In this document: piece by piece, positions 34,811 to 43,851 of the stretch
Numbering within the stretch: the stretch's first letter is position 1
Layout: each line of letters starts with the position of its first letter
NCBI RefSeq assembly: GCF_018327705.1
Contig: NZ_BNEM01000002.1
Coordinates: forward strand, 1,674,001 to 1,738,000
Length of the DNA: 64,000 nucleotides
Direction: 5' to 3'
Source: Catellatospora sp. TT07R-123
GTDB taxonomy: Bacteria; Actinomycetota; Actinomycetes; Mycobacteriales; Micromonosporaceae
The notes under the pieces: generated by a model
What the model was told of the DNA's origin: nothing
Seen by the model: only the letters and a program-made list of their open reading frames with translations
Databases searched by the model: none
Translations under genes and position numbers: made by a program

Positions 34811-34822
34811 GAGAGCGCTCTC
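34811..34822. promoter_or_regulatory. LacI-family operator, perfect 12-bp palindrome
   Basis: GAGAGCGCTCTC lies 60 bases upstream of the LacI regulator start. It has the central CG and GC-rich symmetry typical of LacI-family sites, so autoregulation of the LacI-MFS operon is likely. Confidence 0.75.
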
Positions 34823-34881
34823 GGGTCTATCGTTGCGCGAACGCGGCGGCGGGTGATCGCCGTGGAGAGTGCAGGCGCCCG

Positions 34882-35898
34882 ATGAGCAAGGCCAGGCCGA
34901 CGATCGAGGACGTCGCGCGGGTGGCAGGCGTGTCCCGTGCGACCGCGTCCCGCGTGATCAACGACGCCCCGGGCGCGTCGAGCCCCCTGCGGGCGCGGGT
35001 CCGAGCGGCCGTGACCGACCTGGGCTACCAGCCGAACGAGGCCGCCAGAGCGCTGGCCTCCGGTCGGCCGCGAGCGGTGGACGTCATCGCGGTGACCGAC
35101 GGCCCCGGTATCGAATGGCTCGGCGCCCATCCGTACTTCAGCCGGGTCCTGGCAGGCATGATGCCGGTCCTGAAAGACGCCGGCGCGCAGCTGCGGCTGC
35201 ACGCGATCAGCGGAGCGGCCGGGGACGCCATCGACCAGATCGCCGCCGACGCCACCGTCGGCGCGGTCCTGGCCTACGTCACGCCGGATCTCGCCGCCCG
35301 GTTCCACCGCAGGTGCCGCCGGGTGGTGTCGATGGTCCCGACCGCACCCTCGGTGCCCGCGATGCAGGCCGACAACGTCGGCGGGGCGTACGAGGCGGTC
35401 CGGGAACTCCACCGGCTCGGCCGACGCCGGATCGCCGCCGTCCACGGTCCCGCGCTCAACCCCTGCGCCATCGACCGGCGCACCGGCTACCGGCGAGCCG
35501 TCGAAGACCTCGGGCTGCCGCAGCTCAGCGCCGACGGCGACTTCTACCGCGACGGCGGCCACCACGCCGCACGGGAGCTCCTACGGCAATATCCGGACAT
35601 CGACGCGATGTTCGTCGCCTGCGACCTGATGGCCGCCGGAGCCGTACAGGCCATCACCGCCACCGGCCGGCGCGTGCCCGACGACGTCGCCATCATCGGC
35701 TTCGACGACAGCATCGCCGCCGTATGCAGCAACCCGCCGCTGACCACGATGCGGCTGCCCGTCGAGGAGATGGCCGCCGACGCCGTCCGGCTGCTCCTCG
35801 ACGGCATCCCGGCCACCGGCCACCGCCAGCGGTTCCCCGTCGAGCTCGTCACCCGGGACAGCACCCCCGCACCCGCCCATGAAAGGCGCGACCGATGA
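34882..35898 (+). CDS. LacI-family transcriptional regulator
   Basis: The 338-aa protein has the LacI helix-turn-helix (PTIEDVARVAGVSRATASRVIND), the hinge helix region with NEAARALASGR, and a periplasmic-binding-like sensor domain with VAIIGFDDSIAAVCSNPPLTT near the end, the signature of the sugar pocket. It normally represses carbohydrate genes until its ligand binds. Its stop overlaps the start of the MFS gene (ATGA), so the two are translationally coupled. A perfect palindrome upstream suggests autoregulation. The ligand probably relates to what the MFS transporter carries, but is unknown. Confidence 0.92.
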   Translation: MSKARPTIEDVARVAGVSRATASRVINDAPGASSPLRARVRAAVTDLGYQPNEAARALASGRPRAVDVIAVTDGPGIEWLGAHPYFSRVLAGMMPVLKDAGAQLRLHAISGAAGDAIDQIAADATVGAVLAYVTPDLAARFHRRCRRVVSMVPTAPSVPAMQADNVGGAYEAVRELHRLGRRRIAAVHGPALNPCAIDRRTGYRRAVEDLGLPQLSADGDFYRDGGHHAARELLRQYPDIDAMFVACDLMAAGAVQAITATGRRVPDDVAIIGFDDSIAAVCSNPPLTTMRLPVEEMAADAVRLLLDGIPATGHRQRFPVELVTRDSTPAPAHERRDR

Positions 35899-37142
35899 CG
35901 CTGACCGGCCAGGTCGAGACCACCGACCCGGCGCTGGACGGACCCGCCGCGCACCCGTCGGCGCTACGCCAGACGCTCACCTCGCCGCTCTACCGGGGCG
36001 CGTCCGCCGCGGTGCTGCTCGGATCCGCCGGATACGCCGCCGCCGCACCACAGCTCGCGTCATTCCTGGTCAACGACCTGGGTGCCTCGCTGCGCACCGC
36101 CGGCCTGTTCTACCTCACGAACCTGACCGCGCCCGTGGCCGGCTACCTCGTCGGCCGCAGGTCCGACCGCACCGGCCGCCGGCTCGGCCTGTTCCGGCTG
36201 TGCGCCGTGCTGGGCTTCGTCGGCTGGCTCGGCATCGCCTACTCGACGCAGCTGTGGATGCCGTTCCTCATCAGCGCCGTCATCGGCGCGTTCGCCGGCT
36301 CCGCCGTCTCGCAGCTGTTCGCCGCGATACACGACCAGCTCAAGACGCACCCCCACCCGAACGGCGACGGCGTCGTCGCCGTGGTGCGGATGGCCCTGAC
36401 CGCGGGCTGGGTGATCGGCCCCGTCACCGGGGCGTTCGTGGCCGCCCACAGCTCGCTGCGCACCCTGCTGGTCGCCGCGGCGTTCTGCACCCTCGCCCAG
36501 ATCATCCCGCTGGGAACGCTGCGCCTGGCACCTGCCGACCCCGGCGCGGCGCAGCCGTCCGAACCGCGACCAGGCGCTCCCACCACGGCGGAGATGCTGC
36601 CGCTGCTCGCGTTCACCGCGCTGTTCATCCTGATCTACGTCGGTGAGCCCATCAAATACGCCTTCCTGCCGATCTACATGACGAAGCAGCTGAACCTCCC
36701 GGCCGGGCTCAGCGGAGCGATCATCGGCATCCAGCCGCTGGTCGAGATCATCCTGATGCCGCTGGCCATCGTCGCCGCCCGCCGCATCGGCATGATGCGG
36801 CTCATGGTGATCGGCGCCGGTCTCGGCGTCGCCGCGAACATCTGCTTCGCCACCACCGGCACCGCCGCCGGGCTGTTCACCGGCCAGATCCTCATGGGCG
36901 CGGTATGGGGCGTGTTCGCCGCCCTGGGCATCCTGGTCGCGCAGAAGCTGCTCCCGGCGGCCGTCGCGACCGCCTCGGCCGTGTTCATCAGCTCCTCCGC
37001 CCTGGCCTCCGCGCTGGGCGGCGCGGCCGGCGGACTCGGGGCCGCGTCCATCGGCCTTCCCCACGTCTTCCTGATCCCCGCCGCCGCCGCGCTCCTCGCC
37101 GCCATCGGCCTCGCCGTGATGGCCCGCCGCAGCCCCCTCTGA
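35895..37142 (+). CDS. MFS transporter, sugar-efflux-like
   Basis: The 415-aa membrane protein has twelve helices and the MFS loop motif as GRRSDRTGRRLG near residue 90. The sequence VGEPIKYAFLPIYMTKQL in the second half resembles sugar efflux transporters of the SetA type. Being coupled to a LacI regulator through an ATGA overlap, it probably exports or exchanges a sugar or glycoside controlled by that regulator. It acts in the cytoplasmic membrane driven by the proton gradient. It converges on another MFS gene at its 3' end, separated by only about 60 bases. Confidence 0.88.
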   Translation: MTLTGQVETTDPALDGPAAHPSALRQTLTSPLYRGASAAVLLGSAGYAAAAPQLASFLVNDLGASLRTAGLFYLTNLTAPVAGYLVGRRSDRTGRRLGLFRLCAVLGFVGWLGIAYSTQLWMPFLISAVIGAFAGSAVSQLFAAIHDQLKTHPHPNGDGVVAVVRMALTAGWVIGPVTGAFVAAHSSLRTLLVAAAFCTLAQIIPLGTLRLAPADPGAAQPSEPRPGAPTTAEMLPLLAFTALFILIYVGEPIKYAFLPIYMTKQLNLPAGLSGAIIGIQPLVEIILMPLAIVAARRIGMMRLMVIGAGLGVAANICFATTGTAAGLFTGQILMGAVWGVFAALGILVAQKLLPAAVATASAVFISSSALASALGGAAGGLGAASIGLPHVFLIPAAAALLAAIGLAVMARRSPL

Positions 37143-37203
37143 ACGCGAAGACCGGCGGCCCGAACCCGCGCCGCCTGCCCGGCCTCCGCCGCCAGCACTG
37201 GGG

Positions 37204-38403
37204 TCAGCCTGCGGCCGGTGACGGCTGCGGCGGCGCGGGGCGCGGCTGGAGCACCGCCGCGGACGCGGCCACCAGCAGGGCGAGCACCGCGGGCACGGAC
37301 AGCGCGGCGGGCAGCCCGGTGACCTCGGCGGCGGCCCCGATGACGATCGGGCCGACGACGAAGCCGAGGAAGCCGAGGCTGGCCACGCGGGCGATCGCCT
37401 GCCCGGCACGGGCCGGGTCCTGGCTGCCCGCCGCCGAGAACACCTGCGGCGCGATGCAGGCCAGCCCCGCGCCGAGGCAGCCGAACCCGGCGACGGCTGC
37501 CACCGGGTGCCCGACCAGCAGCGCGGTGCCGAGCCCGAACGCGGCCAGCAGCCCGCTGGCGCGCACGAGGCGCACCGGGCCGAGGGTCCGGGTGAGGCGG
37601 TCGCCGACGAGCCGCCCGGCCATCATCATGATCGAGAAGGCGGCGTACGCGGTCGCGGCGAAGCCGGGCGTGCTGCCGAGGCTGTCGCGCAGGTAGACGG
37701 TGCTCCAGTCGGCGGCCGCACCCTCCCCCACCAGGCAGCAGAAGACCAGCACCCCGAGCAGCGTCACCCCGGGCAGGGGCGCCGGGCGGCCCGGCTGCGG
37801 CTGCGCATCGGCCGCGGCGGGGTCGGCGGCGAGCCGCCAGCGGCCGACCGGCACGGCGGTGACCAGGACCAGGCCGGTGACGGCCAGGAACGTGGTGGTG
37901 GCGCTCATTCCGGCGTACGCGCACAGCCCGCCGACCGCGGCGCCCAGGAACCCGCCGACGCTGTACACGGCGTGGAACGACGACATGATCGGTGCCTGCC
38001 AGGCCCGCTGCACCTCGACCGCCGCCGCGTTCATGGTGATGTTGAGCAGCCCGTGCGCCGTGCCGAACACCAGCAGCGCGCCGACCAGCAGGGCCAGGTT
38101 CCCCGCGAGCGCGGGCGCGACCAGCAGCACGCCGTCGGCGAGCAGGACCGGCACCAGCAGGCGCGCGGCGCCGACGCGGTCGACCAGGCGGCCCGCGGTC
38201 TGCATGCCGAGGATGGCCCCGGCGGCGAAGGCGAGCAGGCCGAGGCTGAGCTGCCCGTCGGTGAGCGCCAGGTGCTGTTTGACGGCCGGGATGCGGGCGG
38301 TCCAGGTGCCGAGGATGGTGCCGTACAGGGCGAACAGCAGGCTCACCGCGAGCCGGGCGCGCGGCAGCGGACCGCGCTCGGAGGGTGCCGGAGGCATGGT
38401 CAC
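37204..38403 (-). CDS. MFS transporter (YbjJ-like)
   Basis: The 399-aa protein has twelve predicted helices and the MFS pattern GMQTAGRLVDRVGAARLL between helices two and three. TWTARIPAVKQHLALTDGQL at the N-terminus and MNAAAVEVQRAW near residue 125 recall the YbjJ-like subfamily found near sugar and nucleoside genes. The substrate is unknown. It is convergent with the LacI-linked MFS gene. A LacI-type palindrome lies about 35 bases upstream of its start, in the region shared with the divergent sulfatase, so both may belong to the same regulon. Confidence 0.88.
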   Translation of the reverse strand: MTMPPAPSERGPLPRARLAVSLLFALYGTILGTWTARIPAVKQHLALTDGQLSLGLLAFAAGAILGMQTAGRLVDRVGAARLLVPVLLADGVLLVAPALAGNLALLVGALLVFGTAHGLLNITMNAAAVEVQRAWQAPIMSSFHAVYSVGGFLGAAVGGLCAYAGMSATTTFLAVTGLVLVTAVPVGRWRLAADPAAADAQPQPGRPAPLPGVTLLGVLVFCCLVGEGAAADWSTVYLRDSLGSTPGFAATAYAAFSIMMMAGRLVGDRLTRTLGPVRLVRASGLLAAFGLGTALLVGHPVAAVAGFGCLGAGLACIAPQVFSAAGSQDPARAGQAIARVASLGFLGFVVGPIVIGAAAEVTGLPAALSVPAVLALLVAASAAVLQPRPAPPQPSPAAG

Positions 38404-38437
38404 CGTCCACTGTGAGGGGTGGCTCGACGGTACCGCA

Positions 38438-38449
38438 GAGAGCGCTTCC
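38438..38449. promoter_or_regulatory. Second LacI-type operator candidate
   Basis: GAGAGCGCTTCC matches the left eight bases of the perfect palindrome at 34811 and lies between divergent MFS and sulfatase genes. Ten of twelve positions are symmetric. Confidence 0.55.
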
Positions 38450-38559
38450 AGCCGGGTGGTGCGGGCGGCGGGGATCGGCGAATGTCAGAGGAATGTAATT
38501 AACATTTCGCGACGAAGGATCTTCGCGACCGGTTGACATCCGCTGGCAAATATTTCCAC

Positions 38560-40071
38560 ATGCTTCGATTCAATCGTCGGCTGGCGGCAGGTCTCGCCGT
38601 CGCAGCCGCAACTGCGCTGGCAGCCTGGATCCCGGCCCCCGCCTCGGGCACCGACCTGGCCGGCTCCGGTGGCGAACTCGCGGCGGCCACGCCGCCCAAC
38701 ATCATCCTCATCCTCACCGACGACCTGGCGTGGAACCTGGTCCAGTACATGCCGCAGGTCCAGCGCCTCCAGCAGGACGGCGTCACGTTCACCAACTACA
38801 CCGTCACCGACTCGCTGTGCTGCCCGTCCCGGTCGTCGATCTTCACCGGCGAGTTCCCGCACGACACCGGCGTGTTCACCAACGGCGGCACCGACGGCGG
38901 GTTCGCGGTGTTCAAGGGCCGGGGCAACGAGTCGCGCACCTTCGCCACCGCACTGCAGGGCCAGGGCTACGCCACGGCGATGATGGGCAAGTACCTCAAC
39001 GGCTACCTGCCCGCCGACACCCAGGGCGGCAGCCAGCCGTACGTGCCGCCGGGCTGGTCGGACTGGCGCGTGGCCGGCAACGGCTACCCGGAGTACAACT
39101 ACGACCTCAACGAGAACCACACCGTCGTGCACTACGGCGGCTCCCCGGCCGACTACCTCACCGACGTCGTGTCCGGCAAGGGCCGGGCCTTCGTCCAGAA
39201 CTCGGTCGCGGCCGGCAAGCCGTTCCTGCTGGAGATCGCCACGTTCGCCCCGCACGGGCCGTTCACCCCGGCCGACGAGGATCTCAACGACTTCCCGGGC
39301 CTGACCGCCCCGCGCACCCCGGCCTTCAACAAGCTGCCCGCCAACGCGCCGTCGTGGCTGGCCGCCAACACGCCGCTGACCGCCGCGGAGAAGACCACCA
39401 TCGACACCAACTTCCGCAAGCGCGCCCAGGCCGTGCAGGCCGTCGACCGGCTCATCCGGGACCTGCGCAGCACGCTCGCGGCCAGCGGCGTCGCCGACAA
39501 CACCTACATCGTGTTCAGCTCCGACAACGGCTTCCACATGGGCGAGTACCGGCTCCTCCAGGGCAAGATGACCGCCTTCGACACCGACATCCGGGTGCCG
39601 CTGATCGTCTCCGGGCCCGGGATCACCCCGGGCAGCACCCGACCTGAGGTCGTGCAGAACATCGACCTGGCCCCGACGTTCCAGCGGATCGGCGGCGCGG
39701 ACGTCGACCCGAACATCAACGGCCGCAGCCTGCTGCCGCTACTCAACGGCGATGCCGCCCCCAACTGGCGCACCGCGTCACTGATCGAGCACCACGGCCC
39801 GAACCAGGCCGCCGACGACCCCGACGCGCAGACCGTCCGCAACGGCAATCCGGTCACCTACTCGGCGCTGCGGACGGCGACCTACACCTATGTGGAGTAC
39901 TCCAACGGGGAGCGGGAGTACTACGACCGGGTGGCTGACCCGTACCAGCTGAGCAACATCGCGGGCACGCTCACCGCGGCGCGCCTCGCGGCCCTGCACA
40001 CGGCCCTGGACGCGCTGGTGAACTGCCACAACCAGAACGCCTGCTGGACCGCCGGCCACGTGACGGCCTGA
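38560..40071 (+). CDS. Secreted type I sulfatase
   Basis: The ATG at 38560 is preferred to a TTG 27 bases earlier because the latter lies inside a TTGACA sequence. The 503-aa protein has a signal peptide (basic start, Ala-rich core, PAPASG near residue 29). The alkaline-phosphatase-fold sulfatase core has Asp54/Asp55 in LTDD as metal ligands, and CCPSR at 87-91 in which Cys87 is the C-x-P-x-R residue oxidised to formylglycine. Later motifs are GKYLNGY, FAPHGPF and SSDNGFHMGE. It should remove sulfate from sulfated polysaccharide or glycan fragments outside the cell. Its signal peptide and formylglycine enzyme need are normal for this group. Confidence 0.9.
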   Translation: MLRFNRRLAAGLAVAAATALAAWIPAPASGTDLAGSGGELAAATPPNIILILTDDLAWNLVQYMPQVQRLQQDGVTFTNYTVTDSLCCPSRSSIFTGEFPHDTGVFTNGGTDGGFAVFKGRGNESRTFATALQGQGYATAMMGKYLNGYLPADTQGGSQPYVPPGWSDWRVAGNGYPEYNYDLNENHTVVHYGGSPADYLTDVVSGKGRAFVQNSVAAGKPFLLEIATFAPHGPFTPADEDLNDFPGLTAPRTPAFNKLPANAPSWLAANTPLTAAEKTTIDTNFRKRAQAVQAVDRLIRDLRSTLAASGVADNTYIVFSSDNGFHMGEYRLLQGKMTAFDTDIRVPLIVSGPGITPGSTRPEVVQNIDLAPTFQRIGGADVDPNINGRSLLPLLNGDAAPNWRTASLIEHHGPNQAADDPDAQTVRNGNPVTYSALRTATYTYVEYSNGEREYYDRVADPYQLSNIAGTLTAARLAALHTALDALVNCHNQNACWTAGHVTA

Positions 40072-40080
40072 CCGGCCGAC

Positions 40081-40110
40081 GGCGCAGGACCGCCCCAGCG
40101 GTCCTGCGCC
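40081..40110 (+). terminator. Terminator hairpin after the sulfatase
   Basis: GGCGCAGGACCGC pairs perfectly with GCGGTCCTGCGCC (13 bp) over a four-base loop. Confidence 0.85.
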
Positions 40111-40132
40111 GTGACCGTCGCCAGTTCGCCGC

Positions 40133-40500
40133 TCACCCGTCGGCCGTGGCTGCGCGGCACCCGGCCGAAGCGCAGCGCCGCACCTCGAAGGGGACGTCCC
40201 TGATCGCGGTGAGGACCGGGCGCCATCGGCCCGCCAGTCGGTCGTGAACGTCCCGGTGCTGAACCTGCGAATGTGGCCCGGGTTGTTCCCGGCAGCAGGG
40301 ATGATCCGGTCACCGATTCCCAGGGTCTCGGCCAGGGGATGCTGCCCGAGACGTCGAGTGCTGGGAACGACCGCCAAATGCGTGATCTTGCCCTTGGCCG
40401 CGTCGGTGAGGCAGGCCAGGTGGTAATCCAGGAAGGACTTCACCGCGGCACGTAGCCGCGCTTTCGCCAGCGGGACGATCGGCGCGCTCGTACGGTGCCC
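40133..40500 (-). pseudogene. Decayed phosphoribosyltransferase-like gene
   Basis: No intact gene occurs here, but minus-strand coding traces are clear. One frame (about 40500-40223) reads SAPIVPLAKARLRAAVKSFL and then ITHLAVVPSTRRLGQHPLAE, the pattern of ComF-like/purine-type phosphoribosyltransferases before their PRPP site. The PRPP loop itself is missing. A second frame (about 40226-40133) reads RPVLTAIRDVPFEVRRCASA and ends at a normal TGA. The shift between the two frames and the lack of a start show a broken gene. It lies between the sulfatase terminator and the second monooxygenase. Confidence 0.5.
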
Positions 40501-40559
40501 TGTCGGGGTGCATCCAGTGCGTCCCTTTTCCAGTTCACGCTGAAGAAGGGACGGTCATC

Positions 40560-41747
40560 ATGACCGGTCTACGCGTCATCGTCGTCGGAGCCGGCATCGG
40601 CGGCCTCGCGCTGGCCCAGGGGCTGCGGCGGGCGGGCGTCGACGCCGTCGTGTTCGAGCGCGACACCACCGCCGAGCTGCGTCACCAGGGATATCGGGTG
40701 CGCATCGACGCCGACGGGATCACCGCGCTGCGGGCGTTGCTCACCCCGCAGGCGTACGAGCTGTTCGTCGCCACCGCCGGGACACCCGGCGCGGACCTGG
40801 ACACCTACGACGAGCAGCTGAACCTGCGCCACGCCCAGCGGCTCCCGGCGGTCGAGGGCCTGCCCGCGGGCGGGAACCTGGCGGTCAACCGCGCGACGCT
40901 GCGCCAGATTCTGCTGTCGGGCGCCGAGGTGCGGTTCGGGGCCCGGTTGACGCACTATTCGCTGGGGCCGGGCGGGGTCACCGCCCATTTCGCCGACGGC
41001 GCCCAGGCGACCGGCGACGTCCTCGTCGGCGCCGACGGGGTCGGTTCGCCCACCCGGGCCCAGTACCTGCCGCAGGCGCGGGTGGTGGACGCGGGGCTGC
41101 GGCTGCTGTACGGGAGGATCCCGCTCGCCCAGGTGCAGGACGTGGTGTCGCCGGAGCTGCTCGGGCTGTGGACGACCGTCACGGGGCCGGGCAGGCGCTT
41201 CGTCGGCCTGGCGCCCGTGCGCTACGCCGAGCCGCTGCCCGGGGCGGCGGCGCGCATCGCCCCCGGCATCGCCCTTGACCCCGACACCGACTACCTGACC
41301 TGCGTCTTCGGCGCGCGGGCGGAGCAGTTCGGCCGGACCGACCGGCAGCTGTTCGCCATGACCGGCGCCGAACTGCGCGAGCTGGCCACCGAGCTGACCG
41401 AGGGCTGGCATCCGGCCGTGCGCCAACTGCTCGCGCGGCAGGACCCGGCGACGGTGTTCCCGGTGTCAGTGCGCACCAGCGTCCCGCTGGCGGGCTGGGA
41501 GACAGCCGAGCCGGTGACGCTGCTGGGCGACGCGGTCCACGTGATGAGCCCGGCGATCGGCGTCGGCGCCAACACCGCGCTGCGCGACGCGCGCGTGCTG
41601 GCCGCCCGGCTGTCGTCCGGCGCCGCGGTCGACGACGCGCTGCGGGCCTACGAGGCCGAGATGATCGGGTACGGCTTCGACGCCGTACGCGCGTCGGCCC
41701 AGCGGGGGCAGCTGCTCGTGGGGCAGAACCCGCTGCCCGAAGCCTGA
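40560..41747 (+). CDS. FAD-dependent monooxygenase (second copy of the fold)
   Basis: The 395-aa protein has GAGIGG at residues 10-15 after the first strand, a FERD turn at the end of the second strand, VLVGADGVGSPTR as the DG motif, and LLGDAVHVMSPAIGVGANTAL as the GD motif. Group A aromatic or polyketide hydroxylases share this layout. A GACGG-containing ribosome binding site precedes ATG 40560. No regulator is adjacent. The protein is not particularly close in sequence to the monooxygenase at 10377-11438. Substrate unknown; tailoring of an aromatic natural product or antibiotic inactivation are typical roles for such stand-alone genes. Confidence 0.88.
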   Translation: MTGLRVIVVGAGIGGLALAQGLRRAGVDAVVFERDTTAELRHQGYRVRIDADGITALRALLTPQAYELFVATAGTPGADLDTYDEQLNLRHAQRLPAVEGLPAGGNLAVNRATLRQILLSGAEVRFGARLTHYSLGPGGVTAHFADGAQATGDVLVGADGVGSPTRAQYLPQARVVDAGLRLLYGRIPLAQVQDVVSPELLGLWTTVTGPGRRFVGLAPVRYAEPLPGAAARIAPGIALDPDTDYLTCVFGARAEQFGRTDRQLFAMTGAELRELATELTEGWHPAVRQLLARQDPATVFPVSVRTSVPLAGWETAEPVTLLGDAVHVMSPAIGVGANTALRDARVLAARLSSGAAVDDALRAYEAEMIGYGFDAVRASAQRGQLLVGQNPLPEA

Positions 41748-41878
41748 CCTGGGGCGGTGTCCGGCTCCCGGACGGTTCCGGGGCCGGGCACCGGCGGTCG
41801 GCAGAGGCCGTGGCAGCCGTCGTTCCGGCAGGTCCGCCTGGGCGTGCTGGGGATTTCCCGGGGTGTGGCAGCGGGCCA

Positions 41879-41884
41879 TAGAAT
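41879..41884 (+). promoter_or_regulatory. -10 box of a probable leaderless promoter
   Basis: TAGAAT (TAnnnT) ends nine bases before GTG 41893, which would place transcription start at or next to that codon. Confidence 0.45.
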
Positions 41885-41892
41885 CGGCGACC

Positions 41893-43236
41893 GTGCCGAC
41901 GGATTCCGGGACGGGCGAACGGATCGCGGCGGCACGGATCCTCACTGAGTCCTTTTTGGATGATGCCCGCACGGCCGACCCGGTGACGCTGCGGGCATCG
42001 GTGCGCCAGCTGGACGAGCTGCGCGGCGGCACACCGGTGGACGAGGTGGAGCTGCTGTTCCACACCGCGGCCGGGGTGGTCGGCGTGCGGACCCGGCAGC
42101 CGTACGCGAGCAGGCACCTCGACCTCGCCCTCGACCTGTTCGACCCGGACCGGTTCGGCGCCGACGAGCTCTACCTGGAGTGCGCGCTGCTGTGCGCGCT
42201 CAGCGCCATCCGGCCGCACGAGGCGCGCCCCCGGTTCGCGCACCTGGTGGAACGGCTGGCCGCGCCGCCCGCGCGCCGGGCCCGGCTGCTCACGATGATC
42301 GGGCTGGGTGACGCCTGGTCCGGCGGCCTGGTGCGGGGCCAGGCCGCGCTGGCGCAGGCGCGGCTGCTGGCGATCGAGGCGGGCCGGGTCGACATCCAGG
42401 CCGAGGCGACGTCGTTCCTGGCCAAGGTGGAGGCGCTGCGCGGCGACACGGCCGCGGCGGGCGCCTACCTGAGCGAGGCCCGCGACCTGGCCGCGCGGGC
42501 CGCGTCGAGCTGGGTGGCCGCGCACATCGCCGAGTGCGCCGCCCCGCTGCACCTGGTCAACGGCGACGTCCAGGCCTGGGTCGGGGTGCTGGAGTTCCTG
42601 GTCGGCACGGCCGTCGGCGCGAACTCGGGCCTGTTCTACGAGCACCGCTGGGAGCTGGCCACCCACCACGCCCTGACCGGGGACCGGGCCACGGCGCTGC
42701 GGCTGCTGACGGCCATCCCCGACCCGCCGCTGGGGTGGCCGGGCGCCCCGGCCCTGCCCGCGTGGCGGGAGTGGATCTCGGCGCCGGACGACCCCGAGGT
42801 CATGGCCCGGTTCGAGCGGTCGCTGACCGGCCTGAACCGGCCCGCCGAGCGGCTGTCGCGGGCCCGGATGGCGTGGCTGCTCGGCGAGCGGCACGCCCGG
42901 CTCGGGCGGCGCGTCGACGCGATCCGGCTGCTGGAGACCGCGGCCAGCGGGTACGCCGCGATGGGCGCGGGCGGACCGCTGGCCCGGGTCAGCGCCCTGC
43001 TCGACGCCGTCACCGGCCTGACCCCGGCCGCGCCGCGCCACGACCTGCCCCTCACGCCGACCGAGCTGCGGGTGGCGCGGGCGGTGGCGCTGGGCCGCAG
43101 CAACCGGGAGACCGCCGAGCAGCTCGGCGTCACCCCGAAGACCGTGGAGTTCCACCTGGCCAACATCTTCCGCAAGCTGGCGGTCCGCAACCGGACCGAG
43201 CTCGCGGCGTGCCTGACGCGGCCGGACGGGGCCTGA
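41893..43236 (+). CDS. Orphan LuxR-type regulator without ATPase domain
   Basis: GTG 41893 is preferred because of the -10 box just upstream; GTG 41863 is the longer alternative. The 447-aa protein ends in a clear LuxR helix-turn-helix (LPLTPTELRVARAVALGRSN, then QLGVTPKTVEFHLANIFRKL). The rest is helical, TPR-like (repeated RLLAIEAGRVDI, EARDLAARAAS, RVDAIRLLETAA). It resembles the C-terminal half of LAL regulators (about 900 residues in full) but lacks their Walker A/B ATPase. The TPR part probably binds a partner or inducer. Its stop TGA abuts the stop of the next convergent gene in a shared TGATCA. Confidence 0.85.
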   Translation: MPTDSGTGERIAAARILTESFLDDARTADPVTLRASVRQLDELRGGTPVDEVELLFHTAAGVVGVRTRQPYASRHLDLALDLFDPDRFGADELYLECALLCALSAIRPHEARPRFAHLVERLAAPPARRARLLTMIGLGDAWSGGLVRGQAALAQARLLAIEAGRVDIQAEATSFLAKVEALRGDTAAAGAYLSEARDLAARAASSWVAAHIAECAAPLHLVNGDVQAWVGVLEFLVGTAVGANSGLFYEHRWELATHHALTGDRATALRLLTAIPDPPLGWPGAPALPAWREWISAPDDPEVMARFERSLTGLNRPAERLSRARMAWLLGERHARLGRRVDAIRLLETAASGYAAMGAGGPLARVSALLDAVTGLTPAAPRHDLPLTPTELRVARAVALGRSNRETAEQLGVTPKTVEFHLANIFRKLAVRNRTELAACLTRPDGA

Positions 43237-43851
43237 TCAGTCGGGTTCGGATGCTGCGGGCGCCGACGGCAGAAAGCTGGTGCGGGCCCAGGTGAGCAGG
43301 CGTTCGTCGGCGAGCTCGGCGGCGAGTTCCTTGAGCGGGGTCACGTACTCCACCTGGTCGGCGGTGAGGTGCTCGCACATCAGGTGCCACCAGACGACGT
43401 GCCTGGCCAGCAGCTTGAACGCGAGGTCGCGATCCAGCAGGCCGCCGCGGTAGGAAGCCGCGATCCGCTCCAGGGCCCACAGGACCTTGTAGATGTCGCG
43501 CAGCGGCGTCTGGTCGCCCGACGCCTGCATGTCCGGCGGGTACAGCGACAGATCGGCCTGCCCGTCCGCCATGGACATGTACTGGCGCCCGACGAGTTCC
43601 TCCCAGCGGGGCTGGTGGTAGCGCTCCTCACCGCCCAGCGCCCGGCCCGTGCGCGCCATGTGGCGCGACAGCCGGCCGCGCGCGTCACCGGTCTCACCGG
43701 TGGTGAAGTCCCGCTGCATCTGGATGGTGCGTTCCACAGCCGTCAGCCGTCGCTGGACGCGTAGTTGGACGAGCCCGACGACCACGGCCGCGACGACGGC
43801 GATGACCGTACCGGCGGCACCGGTCCACGCCGCCCAGTCGCCACTGCTCAT
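43237..43851 (-). CDS. Single-helix membrane-anchored protein (DUF4760-like)
   Basis: ATG 43851 starts the conserved part. The 204-aa protein has a membrane helix at residues about 7-29 (TGAAGTVIAVVAAVVVGLVQ). A basic helix follows (RVQRRLTAVERTIQMQRDF), then a helical cytoplasmic domain with aromatic positions YKVLWALERIAASY and HVVWWHLMCEHL. This resembles DUF4760-type proteins, whose function is not known. The TM-plus-basic-helix layout is also that of the island paralogues at 4351 and 5442, but there is no matching domain sequence. It converges on the LuxR gene with no gap. Confidence 0.65.
   Translation of the reverse strand: MSSGDWAAWTGAAGTVIAVVAAVVVGLVQLRVQRRLTAVERTIQMQRDFTTGETGDARGRLSRHMARTGRALGGEERYHQPRWEELVGRQYMSMADGQADLSLYPPDMQASGDQTPLRDIYKVLWALERIAASYRGGLLDRDLAFKLLARHVVWWHLMCEHLTADQVEYVTPLKELAAELADERLLTWARTSFLPSAPAASEPD

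Noticed and set aside
36060-37409. A 449-codon minus-strand frame opposite the first MFS gene
   Set aside because: It is a shadow of the MFS gene, rich in Gly, Arg and Glu.
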